Source: Gloeobacter morelensis MG652769
Lineage (GTDB): Bacteria > Cyanobacteriota > Cyanobacteriia > Gloeobacterales > Gloeobacteraceae
NCBI RefSeq assembly: GCF_021018745.1
Contig: NZ_CP063845.1
Coordinates: forward strand, 1 to 64,000
Direction: 5' to 3'
Length of the DNA: 64,000 bases
This document shows, in pieces, positions 51,663 through 61,141 of the stretch. Position 1 is the stretch's first letter. Every line of letters begins with the position of its first letter. The notes under the pieces were generated by a model, which was not told the origin of the DNA, did not search any database, and saw only the letters and a program-made list of their open reading frames with translations. The translations under genes were made by a program, and so were the position numbers.

Positions 51663-52661
51663 TTAACCTGCGTGCGAACGGGTTGGCTGGGGGCGCACCG
51701 CCTTGGCGGCGATCAGCGCCTGGGAAGGCACCTTGACTTCTCGGGCGAGACCCAGCTTTTCGAGCAAGCGAATCAGCCAGGCTCCGGGGTCGGGTTGCCA
51801 CGGTTGGAGCCCGAATACCGCCGAGTTGGGAAAGGCGTGGTGGTTGTTGTGCCAGGACTCCCCGCCGGTCGGCAGCGCCAACCAGGGGTTGTTGGTGCTG
51901 CGCTCGCCGGTCTCGAAGGGCCGGCTGCCGAACAGATGCGTCACCGAGTTGATGCTGTTGGTGAAGTGATAGGAACAAAACAACCGCACCCCACCGCCCC
52001 AGAGCAAGCCAAGCAGCGCACCGTTTGGATCCCGGGTCCACCAGGCTCCGAGCAGCGCCGGGAGGAGCAACCCCAGGGCCACCCACAGGTAATAAAGCCT
52101 GCTGATGCGGGCGATGAGCGGATCGCGGATCAGATCGCGCGCGAAGATGGTGGCGTTGGTCAGGTCGTGATCGAACGTCCAGCCGATGTGGGCGTGCCAG
52201 AATCCCCGCAGGCCGCCCAGCGGCGTTTGCGCCCGGATGTAGGGCGAGTGCACGTCGCCCGGGCGATCGCTGTACTGGTGGTGCCGCCGGTGGTTGCTGA
52301 CCCAGTAGATGAGTGGACCTTCGCAGGCCATCGAACCGAGGACGGCGAGCAGTACGCGGATGATCGGGTGCGCCTGAAAGGCGCAGTGGGTGAAATGCCG
52401 GTGGAAACCGACGGTGATCCCCCCCACCATCGTCAGGGTGTACATCCCCAAAAACAGCCCCAATTCCAAAAGCCCAAGGCCCGAGCGCAGGGCGATTGCC
52501 GCCGCCGCCGCCGTGGCGACGGCAGGCAGCGACAGAATGGCCAACGCATGCAGCCGCTGGGCGTTGCGCACGGCGGCGGTGCTTTTGATGATCGTCTTTT
52601 GCCAGGGGAGCGAACTGGCAGGCGTAGCGCTCTGCATGGCGCGCTCGAAGGGCGATGGCAT
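51663..52661 (-). CDS. Membrane fatty-acid desaturase, copy 4
   Basis: This 332-residue desaturase has HRHFTH, HRRHHQY and HNNHHAF boxes. The ATG at 52661 is preceded by AGGAAG; a GTG ten codons earlier overlaps the FAAL stop. Together with copy 3, the FAAL and the ACP it forms a four-gene run. Confidence 0.9.
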   Translation of the reverse strand: MPSPFERAMQSATPASSLPWQKTIIKSTAAVRNAQRLHALAILSLPAVATAAAAAIALRSGLGLLELGLFLGMYTLTMVGGITVGFHRHFTHCAFQAHPIIRVLLAVLGSMACEGPLIYWVSNHRRHHQYSDRPGDVHSPYIRAQTPLGGLRGFWHAHIGWTFDHDLTNATIFARDLIRDPLIARISRLYYLWVALGLLLPALLGAWWTRDPNGALLGLLWGGGVRLFCSYHFTNSINSVTHLFGSRPFETGERSTNNPWLALPTGGESWHNNHHAFPNSAVFGLQPWQPDPGAWLIRLLEKLGLAREVKVPSQALIAAKAVRPQPTRSHAG

Positions 52662-52683
52662 CGTTCGGCTTCCTGTGAAATGT

Positions 52684-54474
52684 TCAGACACTCGGGCGTC
52701 CCGCGGGCGGCATCGGGCTTCTGCCCCCGGCGTAGAGCACCGGCAGCGTCCCGTCGAGAAACCGGCTACGGCAGGTGCGGCGCTGGATTTTGCCGCTGGA
52801 GGTCTTGGGGATGGAGCCGGTTTTGATCAGCGCGGCCGTATCGACGTGCAGCCCGTGGCGGGCCGCCACCGCCTGGCGGATACTGCCGAGCACTTCTTCA
52901 AAATCCAGCGATTGGGGAAGCTGTCGTTCGAGTTCCTGGACGACCACCAGCCGTTCTTCGCCGTCGAATTCAACGGCAAAGGCCGCCCCACAGCCCGGGC
53001 GCAAGGCCCGGTGACAATTTTCCACCGAGGCTTCGATGTCCTGGGGGTAATGGTTCGCCCCCCGAATGATGATCAAGTCCTTGAGGCGGCCGGTGACGAA
53101 CAACTCCCCACCCTGGATAAACCCGAGATCGCCCGTGCGCAGGAATGGCCCGGCACCCGTGTCGGCCAGACGGGCGCCGAAAGTCGCCGCGCTTTCGGCG
53201 GGCCGGTTCCAGTAGCCCCGGGCGACACTTGGCCCTGCAACCCAGATTTCACCCACCTGCCCGGGGGGGCAGAGCGTCCAATGCGTCGGATCGGCGATCA
53301 CCACCTCCTGCCCCAACCAGGGTCGTCCGCAACCCACCAGCAGGCGGCTGCCGGGATCGTCCTCGGCGGCGGGCACGACCCTGTCTTGCTCAAGGGCGGC
53401 GGCGGCGACGCTGCACACGACGGCGGGGGTCTGAAAGAGGCCACCTGTGACAAACAGGGTGGCCTCCGCCAGGCCGTAGCAAGGGTAGAACGCCTGCGCC
53501 CGAAACCCACACCCGGCGAAGGCGGCAGCAAACGCCTGGAGGGTGTGGGCGCGCACCGGTTCCGCTCCGTTGAAGGCCACGCGCCAACTGCTCAGATCGA
53601 GCCCCTCGCGCTGCTCGGCCGACACCTTGCGCACGCACAGGTCGTAGGCAAAGTTCGGTCCGCCGCTGGTGGTGGCGCGGTGGCGGGTGATCGCTTCGAG
53701 CCAGCGGCGCGGCTTCTGCACAAAATCCACCGGCGACATCAAGACACAGGGGATACCCAGGTGGAGCGGCTGCAGCACGTTGCCGATGAGTCCCATGTCG
53801 TGAAAGAGCGGCAGCCAGCCCGCGAAGATCGTCTCGTCGCTGTGCCCGAAGGCGCCTTCGACCATCCGCTGGTTGTGCAGCAAGTTGCCGTGGGTGATCA
53901 TTACCCCCTTCGGATGGCCCGTCGATCCGGAGGTGTACTGCAAAAACGCGAGGCTGTCCTTGGAGAAAGTGCACTCCTGCCAGGTGTCGGCCAGATCGGT
54001 GTCGAGGTTGTCGGTGGCCAGCCATTGCAGCCCGGCCAGTTGGGGATTCTCGGTGGTCCACTGATCGCTGCGGGCCAGGGAAGCTGCGGTCGTCAGCACC
54101 GCCCTCACCCCGGCGTCCGCCAGGATCGCCTGGAGCTTCGGCGCCGGGCGGCGCGGCCGCGGGGAGTGGGCCGGGACTGCCGTGACACCGGCGTACAGGC
54201 ACCCCATAAAGGCGGCCACAAATTCCAGCCCCGGCGGATAGAGCAGCACCGCCCGTCCTCCGCGCAAGTGCGACTGCTGCAGCCTGGCGGCAATCGTCCT
54301 GGCCAGGCGATCGATTTCAAAGAACGTCAGTCGCACAGCTCCGGCGGTTTCCCCTTCCCAGGTGTAAGCGTTCCGGGCGGAGCGCACGCAAGACCACCGC
54401 CTGAGCGCCTCGACCAGGTTGTCGGCCGTCCGGGTTGCTGTCGACCTCTGTGGTTTTCCTAAGCTTTTTGTCAT
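52684..54474 (-). CDS. Fatty acyl-AMP ligase (FAAL)
   Basis: This 596-residue adenylating enzyme has the AMP-binding P-loop YTSGSTGHPKG, the FAAL-type PNFAYDLCVRK segment, YGLAEATLF, and RTGDLGF ... GRLKDLIIIRG. FAALs activate fatty acids and load them on ACPs rather than CoA. The start is the ATG at 54474, two bases after the reductase stop; a long upstream frame is a shadow. It is followed by two desaturases and an ACP, as in polyyne clusters. Confidence 0.92.
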   Translation of the reverse strand: MTKSLGKPQRSTATRTADNLVEALRRWSCVRSARNAYTWEGETAGAVRLTFFEIDRLARTIAARLQQSHLRGGRAVLLYPPGLEFVAAFMGCLYAGVTAVPAHSPRPRRPAPKLQAILADAGVRAVLTTAASLARSDQWTTENPQLAGLQWLATDNLDTDLADTWQECTFSKDSLAFLQYTSGSTGHPKGVMITHGNLLHNQRMVEGAFGHSDETIFAGWLPLFHDMGLIGNVLQPLHLGIPCVLMSPVDFVQKPRRWLEAITRHRATTSGGPNFAYDLCVRKVSAEQREGLDLSSWRVAFNGAEPVRAHTLQAFAAAFAGCGFRAQAFYPCYGLAEATLFVTGGLFQTPAVVCSVAAAALEQDRVVPAAEDDPGSRLLVGCGRPWLGQEVVIADPTHWTLCPPGQVGEIWVAGPSVARGYWNRPAESAATFGARLADTGAGPFLRTGDLGFIQGGELFVTGRLKDLIIIRGANHYPQDIEASVENCHRALRPGCGAAFAVEFDGEERLVVVQELERQLPQSLDFEEVLGSIRQAVAARHGLHVDTAALIKTGSIPKTSSGKIQRRTCRSRFLDGTLPVLYAGGRSPMPPAGRPSV

Positions 54475-54476
54475 CT

Positions 54477-55487
54477 TCAAGGCACCAGGATGAACTTGCC
54501 GATGTGTGCGCCCTGCTCCATCCGCGCGTGGGCTTCGCGGACGTCCCGCAGCGGGAAGATTCCCGCTATCGGCAGCGCGTAGGTACCATCTGCAAACCGA
54601 TCGAGAACGTGTTGGTAGGCCCTTTGCACCGGCTCGCTGCCCAGGGCGCTCAATTCGTCGAGCAGCCACCCGCGCAGGGCGGCGCGCTTGCGAATCAGCG
54701 GTGTGACATCCAGCACGTCCGGTTTGCCCAGCAGGCCGTAGATCCAGATCGTTGCGCCCTCCGCGAGCAGGTGGATCGCCGATTGCAACAACGGCCCGGC
54801 CCCCACGGGGTCGAAGACCACATCGACGCCGCGGTTGTCGGTGAGCTTTTTGACCTGCTTGCGCCACTGGCGTTCGCCGGTGCACACGATATGGGCGTAG
54901 GCGGATTCGCCCATCGCCTGCAGCTTTTCGCACTTGAGGGCGCTGGTCGTGGTGCCGATCGCCACGCCGCCATGGTGGCGGACGATCTGGGCGGCGGCGA
55001 TGGCGACGCTGCTGCTTGCGGCGGGCAACAGCACCACTTGACCGGCTCTGAGGCCCTGGCGCCAGATAAGACAACTCCAGGCCGTCAGGTACGCCAGCCA
55101 GAGCGCCCCCAGCAGCTGGTCAGGCAGGGCGTCGGGGGCAATCACCGTCTGTGCGGCGCTCGTCAAGTAGTGCGTGCCGTAGGTTCCGACCCGGCCCTCA
55201 GGGTGGACCGGTGCGTCGAGGCTGAGCAGCACCCGTTGGCCGACGTGCCGGTCGTGCACTGCGGGCCCGACAGCCTCGATGTAGCCGCCACCTTCCAGGC
55301 CGGGGGTGAAGGGCGGCTCTCCTGAAGAAAGCCGGTACTCGCCGCGGCGCGCCATCAAGTCGGCGTGGTTCATGCCGATGCTGGTCAGCCGCACCAGCAC
55401 CTGCTGCCCGATCGGGCAGGGGTCGGGCAGGGCGGCCAGGTGCAGCCGGTCGACCCCCCCAAACGCTTCGACGATTACTTTTTGCAT
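54477..55487 (-). CDS. MDR-family NADPH oxidoreductase (quinone/enoyl-reductase-like)
   Basis: This 336-residue medium-chain reductase has GMNHADLMARRGEY at the N-terminus (no catalytic zinc ligands evident). PPFTPGLEGGGYIEAVG follows, then the Rossmann segment VVLLPAASSSVAIAAAQI and GVDVVFDPVGAGPL. It resembles quinone oxidoreductase and PKS enoyl-reductase domains, so it could act in trans as an ER for the PKS. The start overlaps the acyl-CoA ligase gene by 13 bases. Confidence 0.85.
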   Translation of the reverse strand: MQKVIVEAFGGVDRLHLAALPDPCPIGQQVLVRLTSIGMNHADLMARRGEYRLSSGEPPFTPGLEGGGYIEAVGPAVHDRHVGQRVLLSLDAPVHPEGRVGTYGTHYLTSAAQTVIAPDALPDQLLGALWLAYLTAWSCLIWRQGLRAGQVVLLPAASSSVAIAAAQIVRHHGGVAIGTTTSALKCEKLQAMGESAYAHIVCTGERQWRKQVKKLTDNRGVDVVFDPVGAGPLLQSAIHLLAEGATIWIYGLLGKPDVLDVTPLIRKRAALRGWLLDELSALGSEPVQRAYQHVLDRFADGTYALPIAGIFPLRDVREAHARMEQGAHIGKFILVP

Positions 55488-57073
55488 GGCAAGGCTCCCG
55501 CAGCCGCCGGCGCGCCGCCGTTGGCCTGGTGCTCGACCTCGACGCCGCTCGCTTCGGGGTCGGCGGCTGCGGCCTGCGGGCGCAACCGGCGCTTGAGGAT
55601 CCGGCCTGTGGGCGATTTGGGCAGCGCCTCCACCACCGTGAGCCGCCGCGGCACTTTGATCGGCGCGAGTTGCGAGCGGGCGTAGTGCACAAGCTCGGCC
55701 TCCCCGACCGTCGCTCCTTCGTGCAGGCTCACGTAGGCGTGGACAACCTCGCCCTTGTCGGGGTCCGGGTCGCCCACGACGGCGGCTTCGCGCACCGCCC
55801 GGTGGCTGAGCAGGACTTTTTCGACCTCCTGGGAATAAACATTCTGGCCGCTGACGATGATCACATCTTTGATGCGGTCGACCACAAAGTAGTACCCATC
55901 CGCGTCCCGATAGCCCAGATCCCCCGAGCGCAACCAGCCGTCCAGAAAGACCGCTGCGCTCGCCTCCGGCCGGTTGTGGTAGCCCTTGAAGACATGGGGG
56001 CCGCGGATCAACAACTCGCCCACCTGGCGCTCGCCCAGCAGGGCACCGGTGTGCGGGTCGCAGACGGCCAGTTCCGGTCCCCCCGGTAGGGGCTTGCCGA
56101 TCGAGCCGGGCCGGACCGGGCCGGGCAGGGGATTGAGGGTGGTGCTGCTGACGCATTCGGTGAGGCCGTAGCCCTGGCGGACGATGTCCCCGAAGCGGGC
56201 GCGAAAGTCCGCCTCCACCTGGGGGTGCAGGGCGCTGCCGCCGCAACAGACGCACCGCAGGTGCTCCGTCAGCCGAAAGTCCGCCGGAAAACGCAACAGC
56301 GTCGAGAGCAGATTCGGCACGGCGATCAAAAAGCTCAAGCGCGGATCGCGCAGGTGCTCCATCAGACGCTTGGGGGTGAGCCGGTGCTCGAAGGTGACCG
56401 ACGCTCCCATCAGCGCAAAGAGCACCAGGGCCACCATGCATCCGAACGAATGGAACAACGGCAGGACACACAGCAGATGGTCCTTCGGCGTGCCTTCGAT
56501 GGCTATCCGGCTGCTCTGGGCGATGGCCCAGAAGTTGCCGTGGGTGAGCAGGGCGGCTTTCGGTTCGCCGGTGGTCCCGGAAGTGTACAGCAGCGCGGCG
56601 GTATCCGTTGGGTGGATCCGCTGGATGCCGCTGCGCCCGGCAGTCGCCGTCAGCTCGGCAAAGCTCAGATCCCCGGCCGGGACCTCGCCGCCCACGACGA
56701 TAAAAGTCAACATCGGCGGCAGACAGCGCAGCGGCGCCAGGGTCGGCAGCAAATCGGCGGTGGTGATCACCGCCTGGGCCTGCGAATCGAGCAAGATATG
56801 CCGCAACTCGCGCAGGGTCAGTTGGGGATTGATCAGTACGGGTTGCGCCCCCAACCACCACAGGCCGTACATGGCCAGGCCGTATTCGGGAAGATTCGGC
56901 AGCATCACGGCGATCCGGCAGCCGGGGGCGTACCCGAGCCGACGCAGGCCGGTCGCCAAATTTTCGCTCGCGCGCACCACCTGGTTGTAGGTATAGGAGC
57001 GGCCGTCGCCGGTGAAGAGGGTTTTGCGGGGCGTATTTTCGAGCCCCTCGTCCAGGATGTAGGCAAGATTCAT
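55475..57073 (-). CDS. Long-chain acyl-CoA ligase (FadD-like)
   Basis: This 532-residue ANL-family enzyme has the P-loop LLYTSGTTGEPKAALLTHG, YGLTECVSS, and SGDLGYRDADGYYFVVDRIKD, and the C-terminal catalytic Lys region KSPTGRILKR. Unlike the two FAALs, it lacks the FAAL-type insertion region, so a CoA product is more likely. Its ATG overlaps the PPTase stop (ATGA). It may supply a CoA-activated starter or extender, but the substrate is unknown. Confidence 0.9.
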   Translation of the reverse strand: MNLAYILDEGLENTPRKTLFTGDGRSYTYNQVVRASENLATGLRRLGYAPGCRIAVMLPNLPEYGLAMYGLWWLGAQPVLINPQLTLRELRHILLDSQAQAVITTADLLPTLAPLRCLPPMLTFIVVGGEVPAGDLSFAELTATAGRSGIQRIHPTDTAALLYTSGTTGEPKAALLTHGNFWAIAQSSRIAIEGTPKDHLLCVLPLFHSFGCMVALVLFALMGASVTFEHRLTPKRLMEHLRDPRLSFLIAVPNLLSTLLRFPADFRLTEHLRCVCCGGSALHPQVEADFRARFGDIVRQGYGLTECVSSTTLNPLPGPVRPGSIGKPLPGGPELAVCDPHTGALLGERQVGELLIRGPHVFKGYHNRPEASAAVFLDGWLRSGDLGYRDADGYYFVVDRIKDVIIVSGQNVYSQEVEKVLLSHRAVREAAVVGDPDPDKGEVVHAYVSLHEGATVGEAELVHYARSQLAPIKVPRRLTVVEALPKSPTGRILKRRLRPQAAAADPEASGVEVEHQANGGAPAAAGALPCKK

Positions 57074-57837
57074 CGCGGCGATCTCCTTGAAATCGGCTCC
57101 GGGCTGTGCCAGCAGTGCACCTGCCCGCTCGAAGCTTCCACAGCCAGAGCTGCCGGATAATCCGGCCAGGGCAACAGGTCCAATAGCACCCAGCGCCCGG
57201 CTTCTTCAGATTCCTCCCGGCTTTGCAGGAGTGCTGCCGGTGCGTCCGGTGCGAGCGAAACTGTGTAGCGGTCGGGAGCAAGCGCGAAGCCATATCCCCT
57301 GGCTTTGGCGTAGGCCTCCTTGCGCGTCCAGCAACGAAAAAAAGCGGCGCGGCGCTGGTAGGGCGCGAGGGCTTTGAATACCCGGTTTTCGTCCTCGGAG
57401 AAAGCGACGCGCGCAAGCTGATCGAAATTGGCAAGCGGTCGATCCCATTCGAGATCGACGCCGACCTCCCGCCCGCAGCTGAAGGCATACACAGCCTTTC
57501 CCTGGCTGTGGGACAGATTGAAGCGCAACGGGTGCGCCCCGTCGGCCAGCAGCGGTTTGCCGTGCGCTCCGTAGCTGATCGGTACGCAAGCCGGTTCGCT
57601 CTGCAGATACAGTCCCAGCAGCATCCGCAGTGTGGCGCGGCCGACGATAAAGCGCCGGCGGTGCTGCTCGAAGCAGAAGCGTTCCGCCCGGCTCTGTTCC
57701 TGCGGGCACAGGGTGCGCTCCAGCACCGGCAGCGGAGCGGCGGGCCAATCGAGATCCGCCTGCCAGATGTGCACCGCAGCCGGTGTCAGCGCCGGCGGGG
57801 CGGCAGTCGGCCGCCACGGAGCTTCAATAGCGCCCAT
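57070..57837 (-). CDS. Sfp-type 4'-phosphopantetheinyl transferase
   Basis: This 255-residue enzyme transfers phosphopantetheine from CoA to carrier protein serines. Motifs: ISYGAHGKPLL, FNLSHSQGKAVYAF, VGVDLEWDRP (magnesium-binding Asp/Glu) and RCWTRKEAYAKARGYG. Its presence inside the cluster suggests dedicated activation of the cluster's ACPs. Its start overlaps the FAD enzyme's end by 14 bases. Confidence 0.93.
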   Translation of the reverse strand: MGAIEAPWRPTAAPPALTPAAVHIWQADLDWPAAPLPVLERTLCPQEQSRAERFCFEQHRRRFIVGRATLRMLLGLYLQSEPACVPISYGAHGKPLLADGAHPLRFNLSHSQGKAVYAFSCGREVGVDLEWDRPLANFDQLARVAFSEDENRVFKALAPYQRRAAFFRCWTRKEAYAKARGYGFALAPDRYTVSLAPDAPAALLQSREESEEAGRWVLLDLLPWPDYPAALAVEASSGQVHCWHSPEPISRRSPR

Positions 57838-59302
57838 CGGGCGAGGCTGGTCCGGCCAGCGCCGAAGGGTCGACGGTGCGCATCGGGGTGGAGAAACCGC
57901 CCGGTGGGGACGGGGTGTCGGCGGGCTGCCGGCGGAAAGCTTTGGCGAGCACCCCGGCGGCGATCTCCGGTTGGAAGAAGACCCCCGGCGGTTTGAGCAT
58001 GTTGACCACCTCGATGTAGGTGGTGAACATACTGGCCTTTTCGGTAGCGAGCATCTGCACGCGGTCCATGTACCAGTGCATGAATCGGGTGCGCATCGAG
58101 CGCTGCCCCCCTTCGGTGACCGGATAACGAAAGTCCTCGCCCGTGGCCATCAGCCAGGGATAGGTGTTCAGTTCGGCGAGGTGCTTCTGGAAGCGCTGCC
58201 CCAAACCGGTCAGCTCGGCGCCGGGTTGCTCCTGCAAACAGCGCTCCAGCAACAGCGCCCCCCGCCCGGCCATCGTGATCCCCTGGCCGTAGAGCGGATT
58301 GAAGGCGCAGGTGGCGTCCCCGAGCACCACCAGCCGTTCGGGCCAGCGCGGCAGCCGTTCGTAGTGGCGCAGACAGTTCTCGGCATTCTGGAAGCCATAG
58401 ATAGGCGAGACGGGCCGGGCGCCCTGGATGGTCTCGTACAGCAGCGGGCTGCGCAAAGAGCGCGCGAACTCCAGATAGCCGGCCTCATCGGTGGGGGGAT
58501 AGTCCCGGGCTCCACCGCCCAGGGTGACGATCCAGCGATCGCCCTCGAGCGGAAAGAGCGCGCCCCCGCGCAACATCGCGGGGGGTTTGCGAAAGACGTT
58601 CAGGGATTTCCACTGACCGTGGAAGTTCTCGGGGCGGGCGTAGTAGCGGGTGGCATAGCCCATAAAGGCGTTGATTTTGGTCTGTTCGAGGGAGCCGTAG
58701 CCCAGCGCTTCCAGCCACTGCGGCATCCGGGTGTTCCGCCCGCTCGCATCGACGACCAGGTCGGCGCTCAACGATTCGGCTGCGCCGGGAGCGCTCTCGG
58801 CGCGCTGGCTGCAGCGGACCCGCACCCCGCTGATGCGGCTGTGGCCAGGATCGCTCAACAGTTCGATGACTTCGGCTGTGGTCTGAAAAGCGATGTTCTT
58901 GATGCTCCGGACGCGCCTGCGCACGCACCACTCCAGCAGATCCCGGCTCAAGGAGTAGGTGCGCAGACCGCTGTAGTAGCGCGGAGCCCAGCCGGCCGGC
59001 AAAAACCAGAGCGCCTCCGCACCCCATTCGAGGGGCACAGCGCCGCCCGCCTGCAAATCGGCTTCGATGCCCGGCAACAATTGCTCCAGGATCATCAGCC
59101 CCCGGGCCAGCAACAGGTGAAAATGGCGAGCCTGGGGTACCCCTTTGCGAAATTCGGGCTGATCGGCGAGGCGATCGCGCTCGAGGATGCTCACCCGCTC
59201 GAAGTGGGAAGCGAGCACCCGGGCGGCCAGCAGGCCGGCGATGCTGCCGCCGATGACGACGGCGTGCCGACGGCCGGGTGGGGCAGTGGTAAGGTCAAAC
59301 AT
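57824..59302 (-). CDS. FAD-dependent monooxygenase / epoxidase-like
   Basis: This 492-residue flavoprotein has VVIGGSIAGLLAARVL (FAD-binding), VSILERD, VDASGRNTRMP and GDATCAFNPLYGQGITMA (second FAD motif). The pattern fits aromatic hydroxylase/geranylgeranyl-reductase and squalene-epoxidase-like groups, including polyether epoxidases. In this cluster epoxidation or hydroxylation of a polyene is plausible. The start is the ATG at 59302 with AGGAA upstream; a TTG one codon earlier is possible. No halogenase WxWxIP motif is seen. Confidence 0.82.
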   Translation of the reverse strand: MFDLTTAPPGRRHAVVIGGSIAGLLAARVLASHFERVSILERDRLADQPEFRKGVPQARHFHLLLARGLMILEQLLPGIEADLQAGGAVPLEWGAEALWFLPAGWAPRYYSGLRTYSLSRDLLEWCVRRRVRSIKNIAFQTTAEVIELLSDPGHSRISGVRVRCSQRAESAPGAAESLSADLVVDASGRNTRMPQWLEALGYGSLEQTKINAFMGYATRYYARPENFHGQWKSLNVFRKPPAMLRGGALFPLEGDRWIVTLGGGARDYPPTDEAGYLEFARSLRSPLLYETIQGARPVSPIYGFQNAENCLRHYERLPRWPERLVVLGDATCAFNPLYGQGITMAGRGALLLERCLQEQPGAELTGLGQRFQKHLAELNTYPWLMATGEDFRYPVTEGGQRSMRTRFMHWYMDRVQMLATEKASMFTTYIEVVNMLKPPGVFFQPEIAAGVLAKAFRRQPADTPSPPGGFSTPMRTVDPSALAGPASPDGRY

Positions 59303-59344
59303 CAAAGTGGTTCCTGCGTTTGGTGAAATGGCGCGAAAACGGTC

Positions 59345-61099
59345 CTATGGGCTGCTCCAGGCTTCGAGGGTACCGGCCAGGTAGCGCGCCCGCGCCCCGA
59401 GGCGCTGGATTTTGCCGATGGCGGTCTTGGGCAAGGTTCCGGGTTTGAGCAGCACCACGGTGGGCCGCAGACCGTGCTGCTCGGCGACGGCCCGCTGGAC
59501 GGCGCTCACGATCGACTTTGCCGCCGGCACGGGCAGCGGCTCGTCGCCGGCCAGTTCCGCGGCCACCACCAGCCGCTCTTCACCGTCCGATGGGATCGAA
59601 AAGGCGGCGCTGGAGTTGGGCCGGATGGCCGGATGGCTCGTCTGCACCGTCAATTCGATGTCCTGCGGGTAGTGGTTGCGGCCGCTGATGATGATGAGCT
59701 CTTTGCAGCGCCCGGTCAGAAAAAAGTGGCCGTCGGCGATGAAGCCCAGATCTCCCGTGCGCAAAAACGGGCCTTCCGCGCAATCGGCGATCCGGGCTGC
59801 GAAGGTCGCCTGGGAGATGTCCGGTTTTTGCCAGTAGCCGCTTGCGACACTGCCGCCGGCCACCCAGATTTCGCCGATCTCGCCCGGCTGACAGCGCCGC
59901 CGGGTTTCGGGGTGGACGACGGCGATGGTCGGGTCAGAGTCGTACAGTTCAAACCCGGCCACTTTGATCGCCTCGGCCTGGCCGGGGGGGGCATCGACGG
60001 CGCGGCCCGCCGCCAGGTGGGCTTTGTCGAGGGCTTTGACTTTTGGGCGTTCGGACTTGCGGCCGACGGAGACCATCAGGACGCTTTCCGCCAGGCCGTA
60101 ACCGGGCACGAACGTCTCGGGGCGAAACCCGCAGGGGGCGAAGGCGGCGCTAAAGCGCTCGAGCAAGTCGCACTGGATGGGTTCACCGCCGATAATCGCC
60201 ACCTCCCAACTGCTCAGGTCCAGTTCGCCGCGCGCTTCGGGCGGAATTTCTTTGATGCAGAGGTTGAAGCCGAAGTTGGGGCCTGCCGCCCCCCGACCCC
60301 GGTAGCGCGAGATAGCGCTCAACCAGCGCAACGGCCGCTGCAAAAAAGCCGGCGGCGGCATCAGCACACTCAGATAACCGACGTAGACCGGTTGCACCAC
60401 CGCGGACATCAAAGCCAGGTTGTGGTGCAAAGGCAGCCAGGTCACCCAGGTGGATTGCTCCGTGTGGTGGCAGGCGTTCTGGATCAGCTTCTGGTTGTGC
60501 AGGACGTTGGCGTGGGTGAGCATGACGCCCTTCGGAGCGGCTGTAGAACCCGAGGTGTACTGCAGCAGCGCGATGGAAGCACTCGCTACCTGCGGGGGGC
60601 GCCACGCTTCGGCCGGTGTCTCGGGCAACTGGTCGGTGCACAGCCACTGCAGCGGCGGCTGCGCTGCGCCGCCGGCCGGTTGGGAGTGGACGAGCGCGTG
60701 CACGCCGGTGGTGGTGAGCACCCAGCGCGCCTGGGCGTCGTGGATCACCCCGTGCAGACCCGCGAGACTCTTCTCCAGTTGCATCGGATCGGGCGGGTAG
60801 GCCGGTGCGGCGATCACGCCTGCGTACAGGCAACCGTAGAAGGCGGCTACGTAGTCCAATCCTGTCGGATAGAGCAGTACCGCCCGTTCACCGGCGGCGG
60901 CGAAAGTCTGCAGATGGGCTGCGATCGCCCGGGCGCGCCGATCGAGTTCGCCGTAGGTGAGGTTGCTCTCCTGCGTCTCGCCGTCGGCCAAGAAGGTGAA
61001 GGCGAGTCTTTCGGGCTGCTCGATTGCCCGGCGCTGCAGCATTGCGATGAGCGTCGTCGGTTGGGCGGCAATGGACGGATTGTCGAGTAGGTTGACCAT
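59345..61099 (-). CDS. Fatty acyl-AMP ligase (FAAL), second copy
   Basis: This 584-residue FAAL has the P-loop LLQYTSGSTAAPKGVM, the FAAL segment PNFGFNLCIKEIPPEAR, YGLAESVLM, and RTGDLGFIADGHFFLTGRCK. The C-terminal lysine region is TAIGKIQR. Two FAALs in one cluster suggest either two starter loads or two substrate ranges. It is separated from the PKS gene by 42 bases and from the FAD enzyme by 42 bases. Confidence 0.92.
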   Translation of the reverse strand: MVNLLDNPSIAAQPTTLIAMLQRRAIEQPERLAFTFLADGETQESNLTYGELDRRARAIAAHLQTFAAAGERAVLLYPTGLDYVAAFYGCLYAGVIAAPAYPPDPMQLEKSLAGLHGVIHDAQARWVLTTTGVHALVHSQPAGGAAQPPLQWLCTDQLPETPAEAWRPPQVASASIALLQYTSGSTAAPKGVMLTHANVLHNQKLIQNACHHTEQSTWVTWLPLHHNLALMSAVVQPVYVGYLSVLMPPPAFLQRPLRWLSAISRYRGRGAAGPNFGFNLCIKEIPPEARGELDLSSWEVAIIGGEPIQCDLLERFSAAFAPCGFRPETFVPGYGLAESVLMVSVGRKSERPKVKALDKAHLAAGRAVDAPPGQAEAIKVAGFELYDSDPTIAVVHPETRRRCQPGEIGEIWVAGGSVASGYWQKPDISQATFAARIADCAEGPFLRTGDLGFIADGHFFLTGRCKELIIISGRNHYPQDIELTVQTSHPAIRPNSSAAFSIPSDGEERLVVAAELAGDEPLPVPAAKSIVSAVQRAVAEQHGLRPTVVLLKPGTLPKTAIGKIQRLGARARYLAGTLEAWSSP

Positions 61100-61141
61100 G
61101 GTTTGGCTCTGAAATCACGACATTTTGGGTGGGGTCCGCCG

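Noticed and set aside
57824-59302. Flavin-dependent halogenase
   Set aside because: The protein lacks the WxWxIP motif, so an epoxidase/monooxygenase is the better call.
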